Positions 1 through 9,596 are shown, counted from the first letter of the stretch. The stretch is DNA of 64,000 nt from Spirosoma utsteinense (GCF_014282275.1 NZ_VFIA01000001.1:248001-312000), one strand, 5' to 3'. A program made the numbers and translations. The notes: generated by a model not told the origin, from the sequence alone.

Positions 1-10
1 TAAAGATATA

Positions 11-119
11 AAAAAAACTGAACCGGGTGTCTGGTACGAATAAAAAGCAGGGTCAGGCGAGTGAGCGGTGTATCCCTGACCCTGCATAGACTTTTATCGT
101 TCCTGGACTCCCGGTTCAG
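11..119 (-). terminator. Nested double terminator after the M16 protease gene
   Basis: Read on the minus strand, an 11-bp GC-rich stem (47-57 with 75-85) is followed by five T (complement of 42-46). It sits inside a larger 10-bp stem (18-27 with 110-119) that is itself followed by seven T (complement of 11-17). Either stem alone looks like an intrinsic terminator for the gene ending at 126. Confidence 0.75.
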
Positions 120-125
120 CCGGGG

Positions 126-2945
126 TTAGTCTTTCTTACTGCCGCTCACCGATGAAGCGGGTTGTTTTTCTGCCAGTTTCTTTGATGCTTTTTCAAAATC
201 ACCTGCTTTGACGATAGTCAGCTTGTTATAGTCAATGTATTTTTTGACAGCTGCGTTGACCTGTTCGGGCGTTAGGGCGGCAATGCGTTTTTCGTAATCG
301 GCGTCGTAAGCAAATGTTCGACCGTCGGCTTTGGTAAGGTATTGTGCCCACTTGCTGACCAGTATACCATCCTGCGATCGTTCTACCTGTTTGTTTTGCA
401 GAACAGCTGTTTTAGCCGCTTTCAGCTCATCGGCGGTCACGCCGTCTTTCGCCATTTTTTCGATTTCTTCGCGATACGCTTTCTCCAGCCTCTCCGAGTT
501 TTCGGGATTATAGATGGCATAGGAGCCAAAATTGGCCACTTTGTCGTTATCGTCGGCGTAGAGGAAAGAACCGACGCCATAGCTGACCCCTTCTTTCTGA
601 CGGATGCGGGTGGCCAGGCGCGAGTTCAGGAAACCATCACCAAGGATGTAATTGGCCATGTAGAGGGCTGCATACTCCGGGTCGTCGTCGCGCATGGGGA
701 ATTTCAAACCGGTCACGAACATGGCATTGGTCTTGTCGCTTGTCTGGATCGACTCCGTCTTGTTTTTCAGATCGGCGAAGAGCTGCATGGGTACACGGGC
801 GAATGGTGTGGCGGCTTTCCACTTACCCAGGTCATTTTTGAGCGTGGTTCGGATAACCGGCTCATCGAACGCACCAACCACAGAAACTACGGCGTTCTGA
901 GCGCCATAGTAATCTTTATAAAACTGCCTGACCTCGTTGACCGTTAACTTTTTAATAGCGTCGATCTCTTCATCGAACGTCATCGTATACCAGACGTGGC
1001 CTTTCGGGTACGGATTCATGGTACGCTGGGCAACGTTAAACGCGATGGCCTGCGGCTCCTGCTTCTGGGATTCGATCTGGGCCAGCCGTTCTTCTTTCAG
1101 TTTATTGAATTCCGCTTCGGGAAAGATCGGGTTTCGGAGGCAGTCGGTCACAATCTTCAGCACGGCTGCCAGATTTTCCTTCGCTGTTTCAATGCCGACG
1201 ATGGCACTTTGCCCGTTTTGGTACACATAGGCGCGGGCTTTCAGCTTGTCCAGCTCATCTTTTAGTTGTTGATACGACCGGGTTTTGGTGCCACGTTCGA
1301 GCATGGAAGCCGTAAAGCCGGCGGTCGTCATCTTATTCATCAAACTGGTCTCGTTGCCCATGCGAAGCTGGATCTGCATATTTACCGAGTTCCCCCGCGT
1401 ACTTTTAGGCAGCAGCGCATACTTGAGGCCATTGGCTTCCTGACCGCGTTTGGTACGGGCATCGATGTTGGCAGGCGATGCGTCGAAAGCTTCGCCAGCC
1501 GTTACCATCTTTTCGCCTTTATAATTGGTTACGAGCGACAGCACATCGGGGGCCGCTGGTATCTCGGCGCGGTCGGGCTTCTGATCGGGAATGAACAGGC
1601 CCACGGTGCGGTTGCTTGGTTTCAGGTAAGCCTGGGCCACGCGCTGTACGTCGGCGGGGGTCACCTTGCGGACGTTATCGCGGTAGAGGAACACCAGCCG
1701 CCAGTCGCCGGCCGCCATGTATTCGCTGAGTTGCAGGCCCACGCGGTCTACCTGCTTGAACATCAGGTCGATCGTGCTCAGGATCTTTGTTTTGGCACGC
1801 TCCACTTCTTCGGCTGTGGGCGCGTTTCGGCTGGCGTCGTCCAGTGTGTTCATCATCACGTTCCGGGCCGAGTCCAGCGAGCTTTCCTTGCGCACCTCCG
1901 CGTAGAAATAAGCGAAGCCGGGGTCATGCAGGGCGGGTGTCCAGCCATACTGAAAAGCGGCTTTCTTGTTCTCGACCAGGGCTTTATAGAGCCGGCCACT
2001 GGGTTCGTTGGTCATCACATCCATCAGCACATCGAGAACCGGGTAGTCGGGATGCGTTCCGGCGGGGGTGTGGTAAACGGCGGCTACGCCCTGGGTGTCG
2101 CCCACTCGCCGGAGCGTCACCTGCCGTTCGCCGTCCTGGGTCGGTTCAACGGTATAGGGCTGTTTGAGCACCCGGGCCGGCCGGGGAATCGGGCTGAATA
2201 GCTCATTGACCATCGTCAGCGTTTTAGCTTCATCGAATTTGCCGGCTATCAGCAAAATGGCATTGTCGGGCTGGTAATATTTCTGATAAAAGGATTTAAG
2301 GTTATCGATCGGCACCCGCTCGATATCTTCCTTAGAGCCGATGGTCGACTTTCCGTAATTATGCCACAGGTAAGCCGATGCCAGCACCCGCTCCATCAGC
2401 ACATACTGAGGGGAGTTTTCGCCCATCTCAAACTCATTACGCACCACGGTAAATTCGGTTTCGAGATCTTCTTTTTTGATAAAAGAATTGACCATCCGGT
2501 CCGATTCGAGATCGAGTGCCCATTTCAGGTTTTCGTCGGTAGCCGCAAAGGTTTCAAAGTAATTTGTTCGGTCATACCAGGTGGTGCCGTTCGGCCAGGA
2601 GCCATGTTCGGTGAGTTCCTGCGGGATATTTTTATGCTTGGTCGAGCCTTTAAAAACCATATGCTCCACCAGGTGAGCCATTCCGGTCTCACCCAGACCT
2701 TCGTGCCGGGAGCCGACCATATAGGTGATATTGACGGTTATCGTAGGTTTGGATGGGTCGGGGAACAGCAAGACGCGCAAGCCGTTCTTAAGCTGGTATT
2801 CGGTGATTCCTTCAACGGAGGTGACCCGGGTTACGCCTTCGGGTGGGGTGGTTGCGGTATCCTGAGCAGGGGCGGGGGCGAAGACGCTGGCAAGCAGTAA
2901 AGCGGTCAGTATAATCTTGGCAGTGAAGCGGTGATATGAATCCAT
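126..2945 (-). CDS. M16 family zinc metallopeptidase (two-domain, secreted)
   Basis: This is a 939-residue insulinase/pitrilysin-type peptidase. A signal peptide covers about residues 1-28. The inverted zinc motif HLVEH is at 91-95, with a probable third ligand Glu171 in the RNEFEMG segment, the usual spacing of about 76 residues. The C-terminal half is a second M16-like domain without a zinc motif, carrying the R-Y type segment LATRIRQKEGVSYGVG expected for substrate binding. It probably degrades peptides in the periplasm. It stands alone, with a terminator downstream and the LytTR operon ending upstream. The Met start fits because the signal peptide follows directly. Confidence 0.93.
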   Translation of the reverse strand: MDSYHRFTAKIILTALLLASVFAPAPAQDTATTPPEGVTRVTSVEGITEYQLKNGLRVLLFPDPSKPTITVNITYMVGSRHEGLGETGMAHLVEHMVFKGSTKHKNIPQELTEHGSWPNGTTWYDRTNYFETFAATDENLKWALDLESDRMVNSFIKKEDLETEFTVVRNEFEMGENSPQYVLMERVLASAYLWHNYGKSTIGSKEDIERVPIDNLKSFYQKYYQPDNAILLIAGKFDEAKTLTMVNELFSPIPRPARVLKQPYTVEPTQDGERQVTLRRVGDTQGVAAVYHTPAGTHPDYPVLDVLMDVMTNEPSGRLYKALVENKKAAFQYGWTPALHDPGFAYFYAEVRKESSLDSARNVMMNTLDDASRNAPTAEEVERAKTKILSTIDLMFKQVDRVGLQLSEYMAAGDWRLVFLYRDNVRKVTPADVQRVAQAYLKPSNRTVGLFIPDQKPDRAEIPAAPDVLSLVTNYKGEKMVTAGEAFDASPANIDARTKRGQEANGLKYALLPKSTRGNSVNMQIQLRMGNETSLMNKMTTAGFTASMLERGTKTRSYQQLKDELDKLKARAYVYQNGQSAIVGIETAKENLAAVLKIVTDCLRNPIFPEAEFNKLKEERLAQIESQKQEPQAIAFNVAQRTMNPYPKGHVWYTMTFDEEIDAIKKLTVNEVRQFYKDYYGAQNAVVSVVGAFDEPVIRTTLKNDLGKWKAATPFARVPMQLFADLKNKTESIQTSDKTNAMFVTGLKFPMRDDDPEYAALYMANYILGDGFLNSRLATRIRQKEGVSYGVGSFLYADDNDKVANFGSYAIYNPENSERLEKAYREEIEKMAKDGVTADELKAAKTAVLQNKQVERSQDGILVSKWAQYLTKADGRTFAYDADYEKRIAALTPEQVNAAVKKYIDYNKLTIVKAGDFEKASKKLAEKQPASSVSGSKKD

Positions 2946-3090
2946 GTGCGTAGAAGAAGTGGAAAGTTGAGGTTCGTAAAACTACGCGTATAGTTACTGC
3001 TAAGCCTGCTGAAAGTCAACTGGTTTTGTGAATTTTTAACAAAAACATAGCTGATATTTTCCCGTGCACGAGCTAGCGTAGGGGATGGAC

Positions 3091-3858
3091 TTATCCCTCA
3101 AACCACTGGCGAAACTGAGCTGCCTTTTCTTTGCTGACCATTAGCTCAAACTGATCGTTTGGAGGGTGCAGTAACACCTGCACTTTACCCGTGTGGTGGG
3201 GCCGGTAACCAGCAACGGCGTCGAGGTGGACCAGGCATTGGCGGGTGGCGCGGAAAAAGTGGGCAGGGTCAGCCAGCTCGTCCAGCTCATCGAGGGTCTT
3301 GTAATCCGTGACCAATCGTTGCCCGGTCATGGTATACAGGTAAATCAGTTCATCGCGTATGAAGCAGGCAACCAACTCCTGCGATACGGACACGATTTGG
3401 CGAAGCTGGTGGGCCATGAACCGCCGTTTGTAGTGGGGGGTTGCCGACTGTCCGTTCAACTGCGACAGAAAGGTCTTGAACTGATCGGCAAAGTCAGTAC
3501 CCGATGGCTGCCAGCGGTGGTATTTGGCGAGGGCCGTCTGTAGTTCGTCGGGGTCGATGGGTTTGAGCAGGTAATCGATGCTGTTAAGCTTGAAGGCGCG
3601 GATAGCGTATTCGTCGTAAGCCGTGGTGAAGATGATGGGTACATTCAGATTCAGTTGTCCGAAGGCATCGAAACTGACACCATCGGCCAACTGAATGTCG
3701 GCAATGATCAGGTCAGGGCGGTGCACATTCAGGTAGTCGATTACGGCCTGTACACTGGTCAATGGCCCCTCAATCGTGGCTGAGGGTTCCAGTTGCTGTA
3801 CCAGTTTGAGCAACTGTCGGGCAATAAGGGGTTCATCTTCGATCAGTAGAATTGTCAT
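3091..3858 (-). CDS. LytTR-family response regulator
   Basis: The 255-residue protein has an N-terminal receiver domain (acidic pocket EDE near residues 7-9, phospho-acceptor Asp54 in IIADIQL, conserved Lys in LLKPID near 107). A C-terminal LytTR DNA-binding domain spans about 150-250. It is the last gene of a six-gene minus-strand operon and follows its histidine kinase by 9 bases, so it most likely receives phosphate from that kinase. The target promoters are unknown; control of the efflux genes in the same operon is an inference from position. Confidence 0.93.
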   Translation of the reverse strand: MTILLIEDEPLIARQLLKLVQQLEPSATIEGPLTSVQAVIDYLNVHRPDLIIADIQLADGVSFDAFGQLNLNVPIIFTTAYDEYAIRAFKLNSIDYLLKPIDPDELQTALAKYHRWQPSGTDFADQFKTFLSQLNGQSATPHYKRRFMAHQLRQIVSVSQELVACFIRDELIYLYTMTGQRLVTDYKTLDELDELADPAHFFRATRQCLVHLDAVAGYRPHHTGKVQVLLHPPNDQFELMVSKEKAAQFRQWFEG

Positions 3859-3867
3859 ATTCTTGTT

Positions 3868-4887
3868 CTAAGGGATCAGCGGTACCTTCACTTCGAAAAG
3901 CGTTCCATCGTCGCGCACGTCGACAGGGCTGGTGCTGAGGTAGCTGTATAGCAACTGTAAGTTTTGTAGCCCTTGACCATTCGAAGTGCCCACCTGTTTC
4001 TTGCGCTGTATGTGGTTCGAGACGGTTAGCGAACGATGATCGGCGGTTATGTAAACGATGAGGGGCCGGGCCTCGCTGATGACGTTGTGTTTGACGGCGT
4101 TCTCGATCAGTATCTGTAAGGTAACCGGTACAATCTGCCGGTCAAGTGCATCCGGACTGATTTGATACGTGAGCCGGAAGGTGCCATCAAAGCGCGTTTG
4201 CAGCAGAGAGACGTAGTTTTTGATAAAGTCGAGTTCCGTTTCCAGGGGTACCAGCGCTTTGTCTTTATGCTGCAGCACATACCGGAATACTCGGGAAAGC
4301 TGTTGCAGAAACCGCCGGGCCAGCGCCGGGTTATCGTCGATCAGGCTATCCAGCGACGACAGGCTGTTGAACAGAAAATGAGGATTTAGCTGGTTTTTCA
4401 GGTTGTCGTACTGAACCTGTGATTTTTCTTTTTCGAGCCGCGCGGCCCGTAGCCTGTTCTCCTCCCACTGCTTGAATAAATAGCTGGCGATGAAGATCAG
4501 GCTGATAACGATGTTGACGAGAAAGGCAACGAGGCCAAGAGTGATCAGTGTCAGCCGGTTGATGGATTCACTGAGGGCCGGAATAATCTGCTTAATAATC
4601 AACAGGCCACCCATTAACAGCATTATTTTGACCACTATCCAGCCAACCAGTAACTGAACAGTAATACGACGCGCCATATTCTGCTCAAAAGGCAGATGCT
4701 TGTTCAGGTAGTTGTTGAACCAATAATGAAACAGCAGAATGCCATTGAAAAGCAGCAGCGTCACCACAAACAGGATAGCCTGCTGCCACCAGTTGATGCT
4801 GGGCAGTACCCACGCCCGCCCGGCAATACCGATCAGGGCGATAAGTAAAAAAGCGGCCTCAATTCGCCTGTCGATCTTTAGTTTCAT
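3868..4887 (-). CDS. LytS/YehU-type sensor histidine kinase
   Basis: Four hydrophobic segments lie in the first 150 residues, followed by a short coiled-coil (EENRLRAARLEKEKSQ) and the His_kinase domain with the phospho-acceptor motif NPHFLFNSL near 168-176. An HATPase region follows (N box ILIENAVKHN, G box GQGLQN). There is no periplasmic sensor domain, so the signal is probably sensed in or near the membrane. The start overlaps the end of the upstream ABC ATPase gene by 29 bases, suggesting translational coupling of sensor and transporter. Confidence 0.92.
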   Translation of the reverse strand: MKLKIDRRIEAAFLLIALIGIAGRAWVLPSINWWQQAILFVVTLLLFNGILLFHYWFNNYLNKHLPFEQNMARRITVQLLVGWIVVKIMLLMGGLLIIKQIIPALSESINRLTLITLGLVAFLVNIVISLIFIASYLFKQWEENRLRAARLEKEKSQVQYDNLKNQLNPHFLFNSLSSLDSLIDDNPALARRFLQQLSRVFRYVLQHKDKALVPLETELDFIKNYVSLLQTRFDGTFRLTYQISPDALDRQIVPVTLQILIENAVKHNVISEARPLIVYITADHRSLTVSNHIQRKKQVGTSNGQGLQNLQLLYSYLSTSPVDVRDDGTLFEVKVPLIP

Positions 4888-5563
4888 GGCCGTTTATAAT
4901 CATGCCGTCGCTCATTTCGATAACCCGGTCTGTGCCGGCCGCAAAGTCAGGATCGTGGGTAACGGCAATAATGGTCTGTCCCTTAGCCGCAAGGTCGCGA
5001 AAGATAGCGAATACATTTTCGGAGTTGGCCCGGTCTAAATTGCCGGTGGGTTCGTCACCCATAATGATAGTGGGGTCGTTGATGAGCGCACGGGCAATGG
5101 CCACGCGCTGCTGCTGGCCTCCGGAGAGCTTGCTGGCTGGTTTGCGGGCGTAGTCGGCCATACCAATTAACCGGAGCTTTTCCATGGCCCGTTCTTCAAC
5201 TACCTTTTCCGGATACTTTCCCAGTTTAAGGCCCGGCAGCATGACGTTCTGCAACACCGAAAACTCAGGTAGCAAAAAGTGAAACTGAAACACAAAACCA
5301 AGGTGTTCGTTCCGGAACCGGGCCAGAAAATCCTGATTGCGCCCCGTCAGGGTGGTGCCCGCCATCTCGACCTGACCGTCGTAATCAGTATCCATCGTCG
5401 ATAAAAGGTAGAGCAGGGTCGATTTGCCGCACCCAGACTTGCCAACGATAGCCAGAAACTCGCCCGACTGAACATCGAACGTAATGTCTTTCAATACCTG
5501 GAATTTATCCGGGTCGTAAAAGTACTTGTTGAGGTGTCGGGCAGAGAGGACAGTAGACATCAT
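4859..5563 (-). CDS. ABC transporter ATP-binding protein (LolD/MacB-type)
   Basis: The 234-residue ATPase has Walker A GKSGCGKST near 38-46, the Q loop, signature LSGGQQQRVAIARAL and Walker B TIIMGDEPTGNLD. It pairs with the FtsX-like permease encoded just upstream (53-base gap) and with the HlyD and TolC proteins of the same operon. Together they resemble a MacAB-TolC-type exporter with the ATPase and permease as separate proteins. The substrate cannot be told from sequence; antibiotics, lipoproteins or peptides are all possible. Two adjacent ATG codons could serve as the start. Confidence 0.93.
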   Translation of the reverse strand: MMSTVLSARHLNKYFYDPDKFQVLKDITFDVQSGEFLAIVGKSGCGKSTLLYLLSTMDTDYDGQVEMAGTTLTGRNQDFLARFRNEHLGFVFQFHFLLPEFSVLQNVMLPGLKLGKYPEKVVEERAMEKLRLIGMADYARKPASKLSGGQQQRVAIARALINDPTIIMGDEPTGNLDRANSENVFAIFRDLAAKGQTIIAVTHDPDFAAGTDRVIEMSDGMIINGHETKDRQAN

Positions 5564-5616
5564 GGGTGAGGAGTGAAATACGTACGTGGCCCATTCTACA
5601 GACCACGGTCAATTAG

Positions 5617-6867
5617 TTATCCCCTTAAAATCGACACCGGGTCGACCTGGGCGGCTTTTCGAGAGGGGAAATAGCCTGCCAGTACCGTAGTGACTATGCC
5701 GAACAGCAGACCCATTCCATAGTATTTGGGTGCAAAAATAACCGGGAATGTTTTGATGCTCAGGAAGTCACCCGCGTCGAAGGGGGTAATGGAAAGCAGG
5801 TAGCTCAACCCGAAGCCGATTACCAGCCCAAGCAGCCCGCCCGTAAAGCCGATAAATAGGGCTTGCAGCAGGAAAATAGCCACAATGTCTTTCCCATCGA
5901 AACCCGTGGCTTTCAGGATCGCTATGTCTTTGATCTTGTTGATGACTGTCATGTTCATGATGTTGTAAATACCGAAGCCAGCCACGACCAGTAACGTGAT
6001 CGATACGACATAGGTGAGCATATTACGGATTTTTTCGCCGGCCAGAATCGCGGTATTGGCCGTAGCCCAGTCTTCAGTATAGTAGCCATACATCGTGCGC
6101 AATCTTTTGCCGTAGTCGATCGCCTGAAGGGGATCGATCATTTTTATGTGGATATCGGTGATGTAGCTGGGATCACGTTGCATGATTTCCTGTACGGTCG
6201 AGATGTTGGCGTAGCTCTTGGTATTATCAACCGTGCCGACGCCAAAGCCAAAGGTGCCCACGACCCGCAGAATACGGGTGCCACCGCCGGGAAGCGTAAC
6301 CGTCACTTTGTCGCCCAGTTGTACGTTGAGCTTACGGGCTAAAACAGAGCCCATAATAAGCCCGTCGGGGTTCGTTTTTAACGCTTTTAAACTACCCGAC
6401 TTCAGCCGGGTGGTGAGCTTGTAAAGCCGGTTCTCGCGGTCGATGTCGACCCCCGAAATCGTACCGGATAACTGAATCGGGCCATTGTTGTAGAACACCT
6501 GTGTTGCAATCTGGGGCGACACACCCAGCACCCCCGGTTCACGCTCGATGTGCTGGGCCATAATCAGGCCGTTTTTAAGCCGGGCCGACTCATTTTTTGG
6601 TTTTTGATGGTAAATAACATTGAACCCATTTGGTTTGAGGGCTTCGATAAGGCCGGGTCGCTGCGTGTTAACCTCGTTGTACATACGGATGTGCGGGCTG
6701 GCATCGAGCGCCGAATCTTCCAGAAACTGGTTGACACCCTGCATGAACGAAATCATCGTAATGAACATGGCAATCCCAAACGTCACACCGAGCATAGCAA
6801 CTAGTGTCTGACGTTTTTTGGCCAGTAAATGCGTCCGGGCAATTTGAGAAGCGATGTGCAGATCCAT
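5617..6867 (-). CDS. ABC transporter permease, FtsX/MacB family
   Basis: A 416-residue permease. One membrane segment near residues 20-40 is followed by a large periplasmic MacB_PCD-like domain (about 45-265), then three C-terminal membrane segments of the FtsX core. The final ILRG is typical of the family. The start is placed at 6867 because MDLHIASQIARTHLLAKK is the normal beginning. An in-frame ATG at 6987 would add 40 residues encoded by a repetitive intergenic stretch and is unlikely to be used. Confidence 0.9.
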   Translation of the reverse strand: MDLHIASQIARTHLLAKKRQTLVAMLGVTFGIAMFITMISFMQGVNQFLEDSALDASPHIRMYNEVNTQRPGLIEALKPNGFNVIYHQKPKNESARLKNGLIMAQHIEREPGVLGVSPQIATQVFYNNGPIQLSGTISGVDIDRENRLYKLTTRLKSGSLKALKTNPDGLIMGSVLARKLNVQLGDKVTVTLPGGGTRILRVVGTFGFGVGTVDNTKSYANISTVQEIMQRDPSYITDIHIKMIDPLQAIDYGKRLRTMYGYYTEDWATANTAILAGEKIRNMLTYVVSITLLVVAGFGIYNIMNMTVINKIKDIAILKATGFDGKDIVAIFLLQALFIGFTGGLLGLVIGFGLSYLLSITPFDAGDFLSIKTFPVIFAPKYYGMGLLFGIVTTVLAGYFPSRKAAQVDPVSILRG

Positions 6868-6889
6868 GAGGATTGAGTGAATTTCGAAT

Positions 6890-7005
6890 GAGTGAATGAG
6901 CGGGGGGCGTAACCTGTTGAGTGAATGAGCGGGGCGCGTAGCCTGGTTGAGTGATTGAGTAAATAGTTGTATGTGATAGCTAGTCACTCATTCATTCACT
7001 CAACC
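6890..7005. repeat. Direct and inverted repeats between two operon genes
   Basis: A roughly 30-base unit beginning GAGTGAATGAGCGGGG occurs twice head to tail (6890-6918 and 6919-6948), followed by an 11-base partial third copy. Inverted copies of its GTTGAGTGAATGA part lie at 6986-7005, so hairpins can form. It separates the HlyD and permease genes of one operon and could tune distal expression or protect mRNA; the role is not known. Confidence 0.75.
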
Positions 7006-7007
7006 CC

Positions 7008-8108
7008 TCACTCAATAAGTAGTAATTTAGTCGTTTCGCTCAATCCACTTTTTACTTCGACCAGATCGAAGTTCTCTGCTCCCTTTCTGAAGCGCACCTT
7101 CTGCTTTTTGCCCGCCTGCTCGATCCAGACACTATCGCTGCCGACAACGTACGTTTTGGGGATGGTCAGTACACGCCGGTTCTGACTAATGATGATGTTG
7201 GCCTCAACCGTAAGACCGTAATACGATGCCGGACTGTCGCCCACAAACTCCGCGTCGACCCGAAACGACTGGTCACTGCGGTTTAGCTTGGGATACATTT
7301 TTCGTACGCGCGCTTTCAGAACCTTGTCGGGGTAGGCGTCGGTCTTGATAACAACGTCCTGCCCGGGCCGAATGCGGCCGAAGTCACTTTCGTCGACAGC
7401 TAACTGGGCGTAAACCTGAGTACCACTGCCCACCAGCGCCAGTTGCTCACCGGAGCGGACAACTTCGCCGGGGTCCTTATAGACTTCATAGACCTTGCCA
7501 TCGACAAAACTGCGGATGCGTGTGTTATTGCCCGCGACCTCCGACGTAACGAGTTGACTCCGGTTATTTTCAACATCGAGCCGTATCTGGTCGCGGCTGC
7601 GCAGGAGGGTATTTTGCTGAGCACGCAGGTTGTTGCGCGACAGCGTATAGTTCAGTTCCGCCCGTTCCAGTTCCGCGCGGGATGTCGCATTTTGCGCGTA
7701 TAATTCACGAAAGCGGTTGTAGTTGACCGAGTCATTGGTAAGCCGGATGTGCGCGTTACGCACCTGGGCTTCCAGCTCTGCCAGCACGGGCGACCTGGCA
7801 CCGAGGTTAGCCCTCGACTGCCGGTAAGCGTTGGCAGCCGCTTGTTGACGAGCGTCCTGGGTTGCACTTTCAAGTACGAACAGGAGTTGATTTTTACGGA
7901 TAGTATCCCCTTCATTGACAAGCCGTTGCTCCAATACGCCGGTAGCATCGGCTGTGACTGTGTATTCATTGCGTGGGAAAATATTACCCGAAGCATAAAC
8001 GGCTTCCGTCAGCGCCTGATAGGTAGGGGAGCGTTCCTCCTGCTTCCGGTTGCAGGACGTCAGGATAAGGCCGGAAAGTATACTGGTAATACAGAGGAGA
8101 GCTTTCAT
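7008..8108 (-). CDS. HlyD-family periplasmic adaptor lipoprotein of efflux system
   Basis: A membrane-fusion protein of about 366 residues. The N-terminus has a lipoprotein signal with lipobox LTSC, then a biotinyl-lipoyl half (GVLEQRLVNEGDTIRKNQLL), a long alpha-hairpin coiled-coil, the second lipoyl half, and a beta-barrel domain (YAQLAVDESDFGRIRPGQ). It should bridge the inner-membrane ABC permease and the TolC channel. The start at 8108 gives a standard signal peptide and a 22-base gap after the TolC gene; ATG codons at 8123 and 8141 are possible alternatives. Confidence 0.9.
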   Translation of the reverse strand: MKALLCITSILSGLILTSCNRKQEERSPTYQALTEAVYASGNIFPRNEYTVTADATGVLEQRLVNEGDTIRKNQLLFVLESATQDARQQAAANAYRQSRANLGARSPVLAELEAQVRNAHIRLTNDSVNYNRFRELYAQNATSRAELERAELNYTLSRNNLRAQQNTLLRSRDQIRLDVENNRSQLVTSEVAGNNTRIRSFVDGKVYEVYKDPGEVVRSGEQLALVGSGTQVYAQLAVDESDFGRIRPGQDVVIKTDAYPDKVLKARVRKMYPKLNRSDQSFRVDAEFVGDSPASYYGLTVEANIIISQNRRVLTIPKTYVVGSDSVWIEQAGKKQKVRFRKGAENFDLVEVKSGLSETTKLLLIE

Positions 8109-8130
8109 GAGTTGTGGAATCATAGTACCG

Positions 8131-9441
8131 CTACTGACCATGTCTTAGTTGCAGGATCGTCTGGTTGATGAATACGTTCGACAGATTGGTTAGAAACCGG
8201 TTTTGAGCCGACAAAGCCTCGTTGAACACGTTTAGGTACTGATCGTAAGCGAACAGACCAGACCGGTACTTTACGAGCGCGATCTGTACGTTCTGGTTGC
8301 TGAGTTCAAAATTCTGCCGGTTCAGTTCCAGCGAACGCAGGGCCTGATTATACGATTGCCGGACATCGTCGGTATCGGTCTGCTGACGGTTGCGTTCGTA
8401 GGCGAGTTCGCTTTCTGCCAGTTTAAGCTGGAGCCGGGCGCGGGTCAGGTTATTGGCTCTCAAGCCGCCGGAATAGATCGCCCAATTGAACTGCAGGCCG
8501 GTAACACCAATGGTAAACCAGCGCTCATTGGGGTTCAGAAAGTTGAGTTGATTGCGTTGTGCCTGCTGGGTATACCGTCCGTATGCCGCCAGCGTAGGCC
8601 AGCGCTGAAGGCGCTCGCGGTCGAGTTGTAACCGGGCCAGATCGAGCCGGGCCTGCCGGAGCGTCACTTGCGGGCGTTCTACGGTATTGATAACGGGTAA
8701 GGATTCCGGAACGGGCCGGTCTGATAAATCCTCGGAGAGATGGAGACTATCAGCGGGTGCCAGCCCCAGTAATAGCCTGAGCTGGTTGAGGTTACGAACG
8801 TAGGCCAGTTCGTTTTGAAACAGCACATCGGTCGTTGTAAGCTGTACCGCCCGGATACGGTTGTATTCCAGTGGTTCGATCAACCCTTTTGTGAGCCGCT
8901 GACGGGCGATCTGTGAGAGGGTGTCGGCAGCCAGCAGGTTACGTCGGGTAATAGCAATGGCCGAACGGGTTAGTATCGCAGCATGATAAATGCGGGCGAT
9001 CTGGGTCGAAATCTCGTCCTGCAACACCAGGTTTTGGTCGTCGATGATCTGAAGATTCTGCCCCACTATACCCCGATCGGCGCGGGCCGGGCGGTTAACG
9101 ATAGGGACATTCACCTCAATACCGGCTGTCAGAAAAAAGGGAAGCCCGAACCGAAACTCGCGGAATTCGCCCGGCCGACCACCTAGAAATTCGGCAGGAA
9201 CTAACTGGACAGGAAGGGCATAGTTGTAATCGAAATTGGTAAACAGCCGGGCGGCAGGCATCAGGCTGGCCTGGGTGGCGGCCCGCTGCTGCTCCTGAAC
9301 CAGGCGGTTTTGACGGGCATTGACCAGATCAGGGTTGTTCCGTCGGGCCAGCGCCAGAACCTCCTGCACGTTCGTTACGACTGTCTGCGCCCCAGCAGGC
9401 ATCGAAAACAGCAAAAGAAAGAGAAGAGAAAGCCGGTTCAT
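8131..9441 (-). CDS. TolC-family outer-membrane efflux protein
   Basis: The 436-residue protein has a signal peptide (about 1-18, cut after PAGA) and two OEP repeats with long helical stretches. The repeats start near TNVQEVLALARRNNPDLVNAR and RPQVTLRQARLDLARLQLDRE. It forms the outer-membrane channel of the exporter and is the first gene of the operon TolC-HlyD-permease-ATPase-kinase-regulator. I saw no clear TAnnTTTG box in the short upstream region. Confidence 0.92.
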   Translation of the reverse strand: MNRLSLLFLLLFSMPAGAQTVVTNVQEVLALARRNNPDLVNARQNRLVQEQQRAATQASLMPAARLFTNFDYNYALPVQLVPAEFLGGRPGEFREFRFGLPFFLTAGIEVNVPIVNRPARADRGIVGQNLQIIDDQNLVLQDEISTQIARIYHAAILTRSAIAITRRNLLAADTLSQIARQRLTKGLIEPLEYNRIRAVQLTTTDVLFQNELAYVRNLNQLRLLLGLAPADSLHLSEDLSDRPVPESLPVINTVERPQVTLRQARLDLARLQLDRERLQRWPTLAAYGRYTQQAQRNQLNFLNPNERWFTIGVTGLQFNWAIYSGGLRANNLTRARLQLKLAESELAYERNRQQTDTDDVRQSYNQALRSLELNRQNFELSNQNVQIALVKYRSGLFAYDQYLNVFNEALSAQNRFLTNLSNVFINQTILQLRHGQ

Positions 9442-9546
9442 GCGTATCGTGAATTGATACCCAAAGGAAGCCGTTTAGCCAGACCTGGCGTTTCCTATTT
9501 ACACGAAGCGGAAAAAAGAGCAGGCAAACCATCGATTTTGGACCAT

Positions 9547-9575
9547 AAAAAAAGCCGGAGCTTGGTAGCTCCGGC
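9547..9575 (-). terminator. Intrinsic terminator of the CsbD gene
   Basis: A perfect 8-bp stem GCCGGAGC/GCTCCGGC with a 6-base loop is followed on the minus strand by seven T. It lies 22 bases after the CsbD stop codon. Confidence 0.85.
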
Positions 9576-9596
9576 CTTACTCTTATATAGGATTGC

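Noticed and set aside
1266-2201. 311-codon plus-strand frame opposite the M16 protease gene
   Set aside because: It is the shadow of a well-supported gene and has no domain or signal of its own.
6868-6987. N-terminal extension of the ABC permease
   Set aside because: The 40 extra residues are encoded by the direct-repeat region and do not resemble the family.
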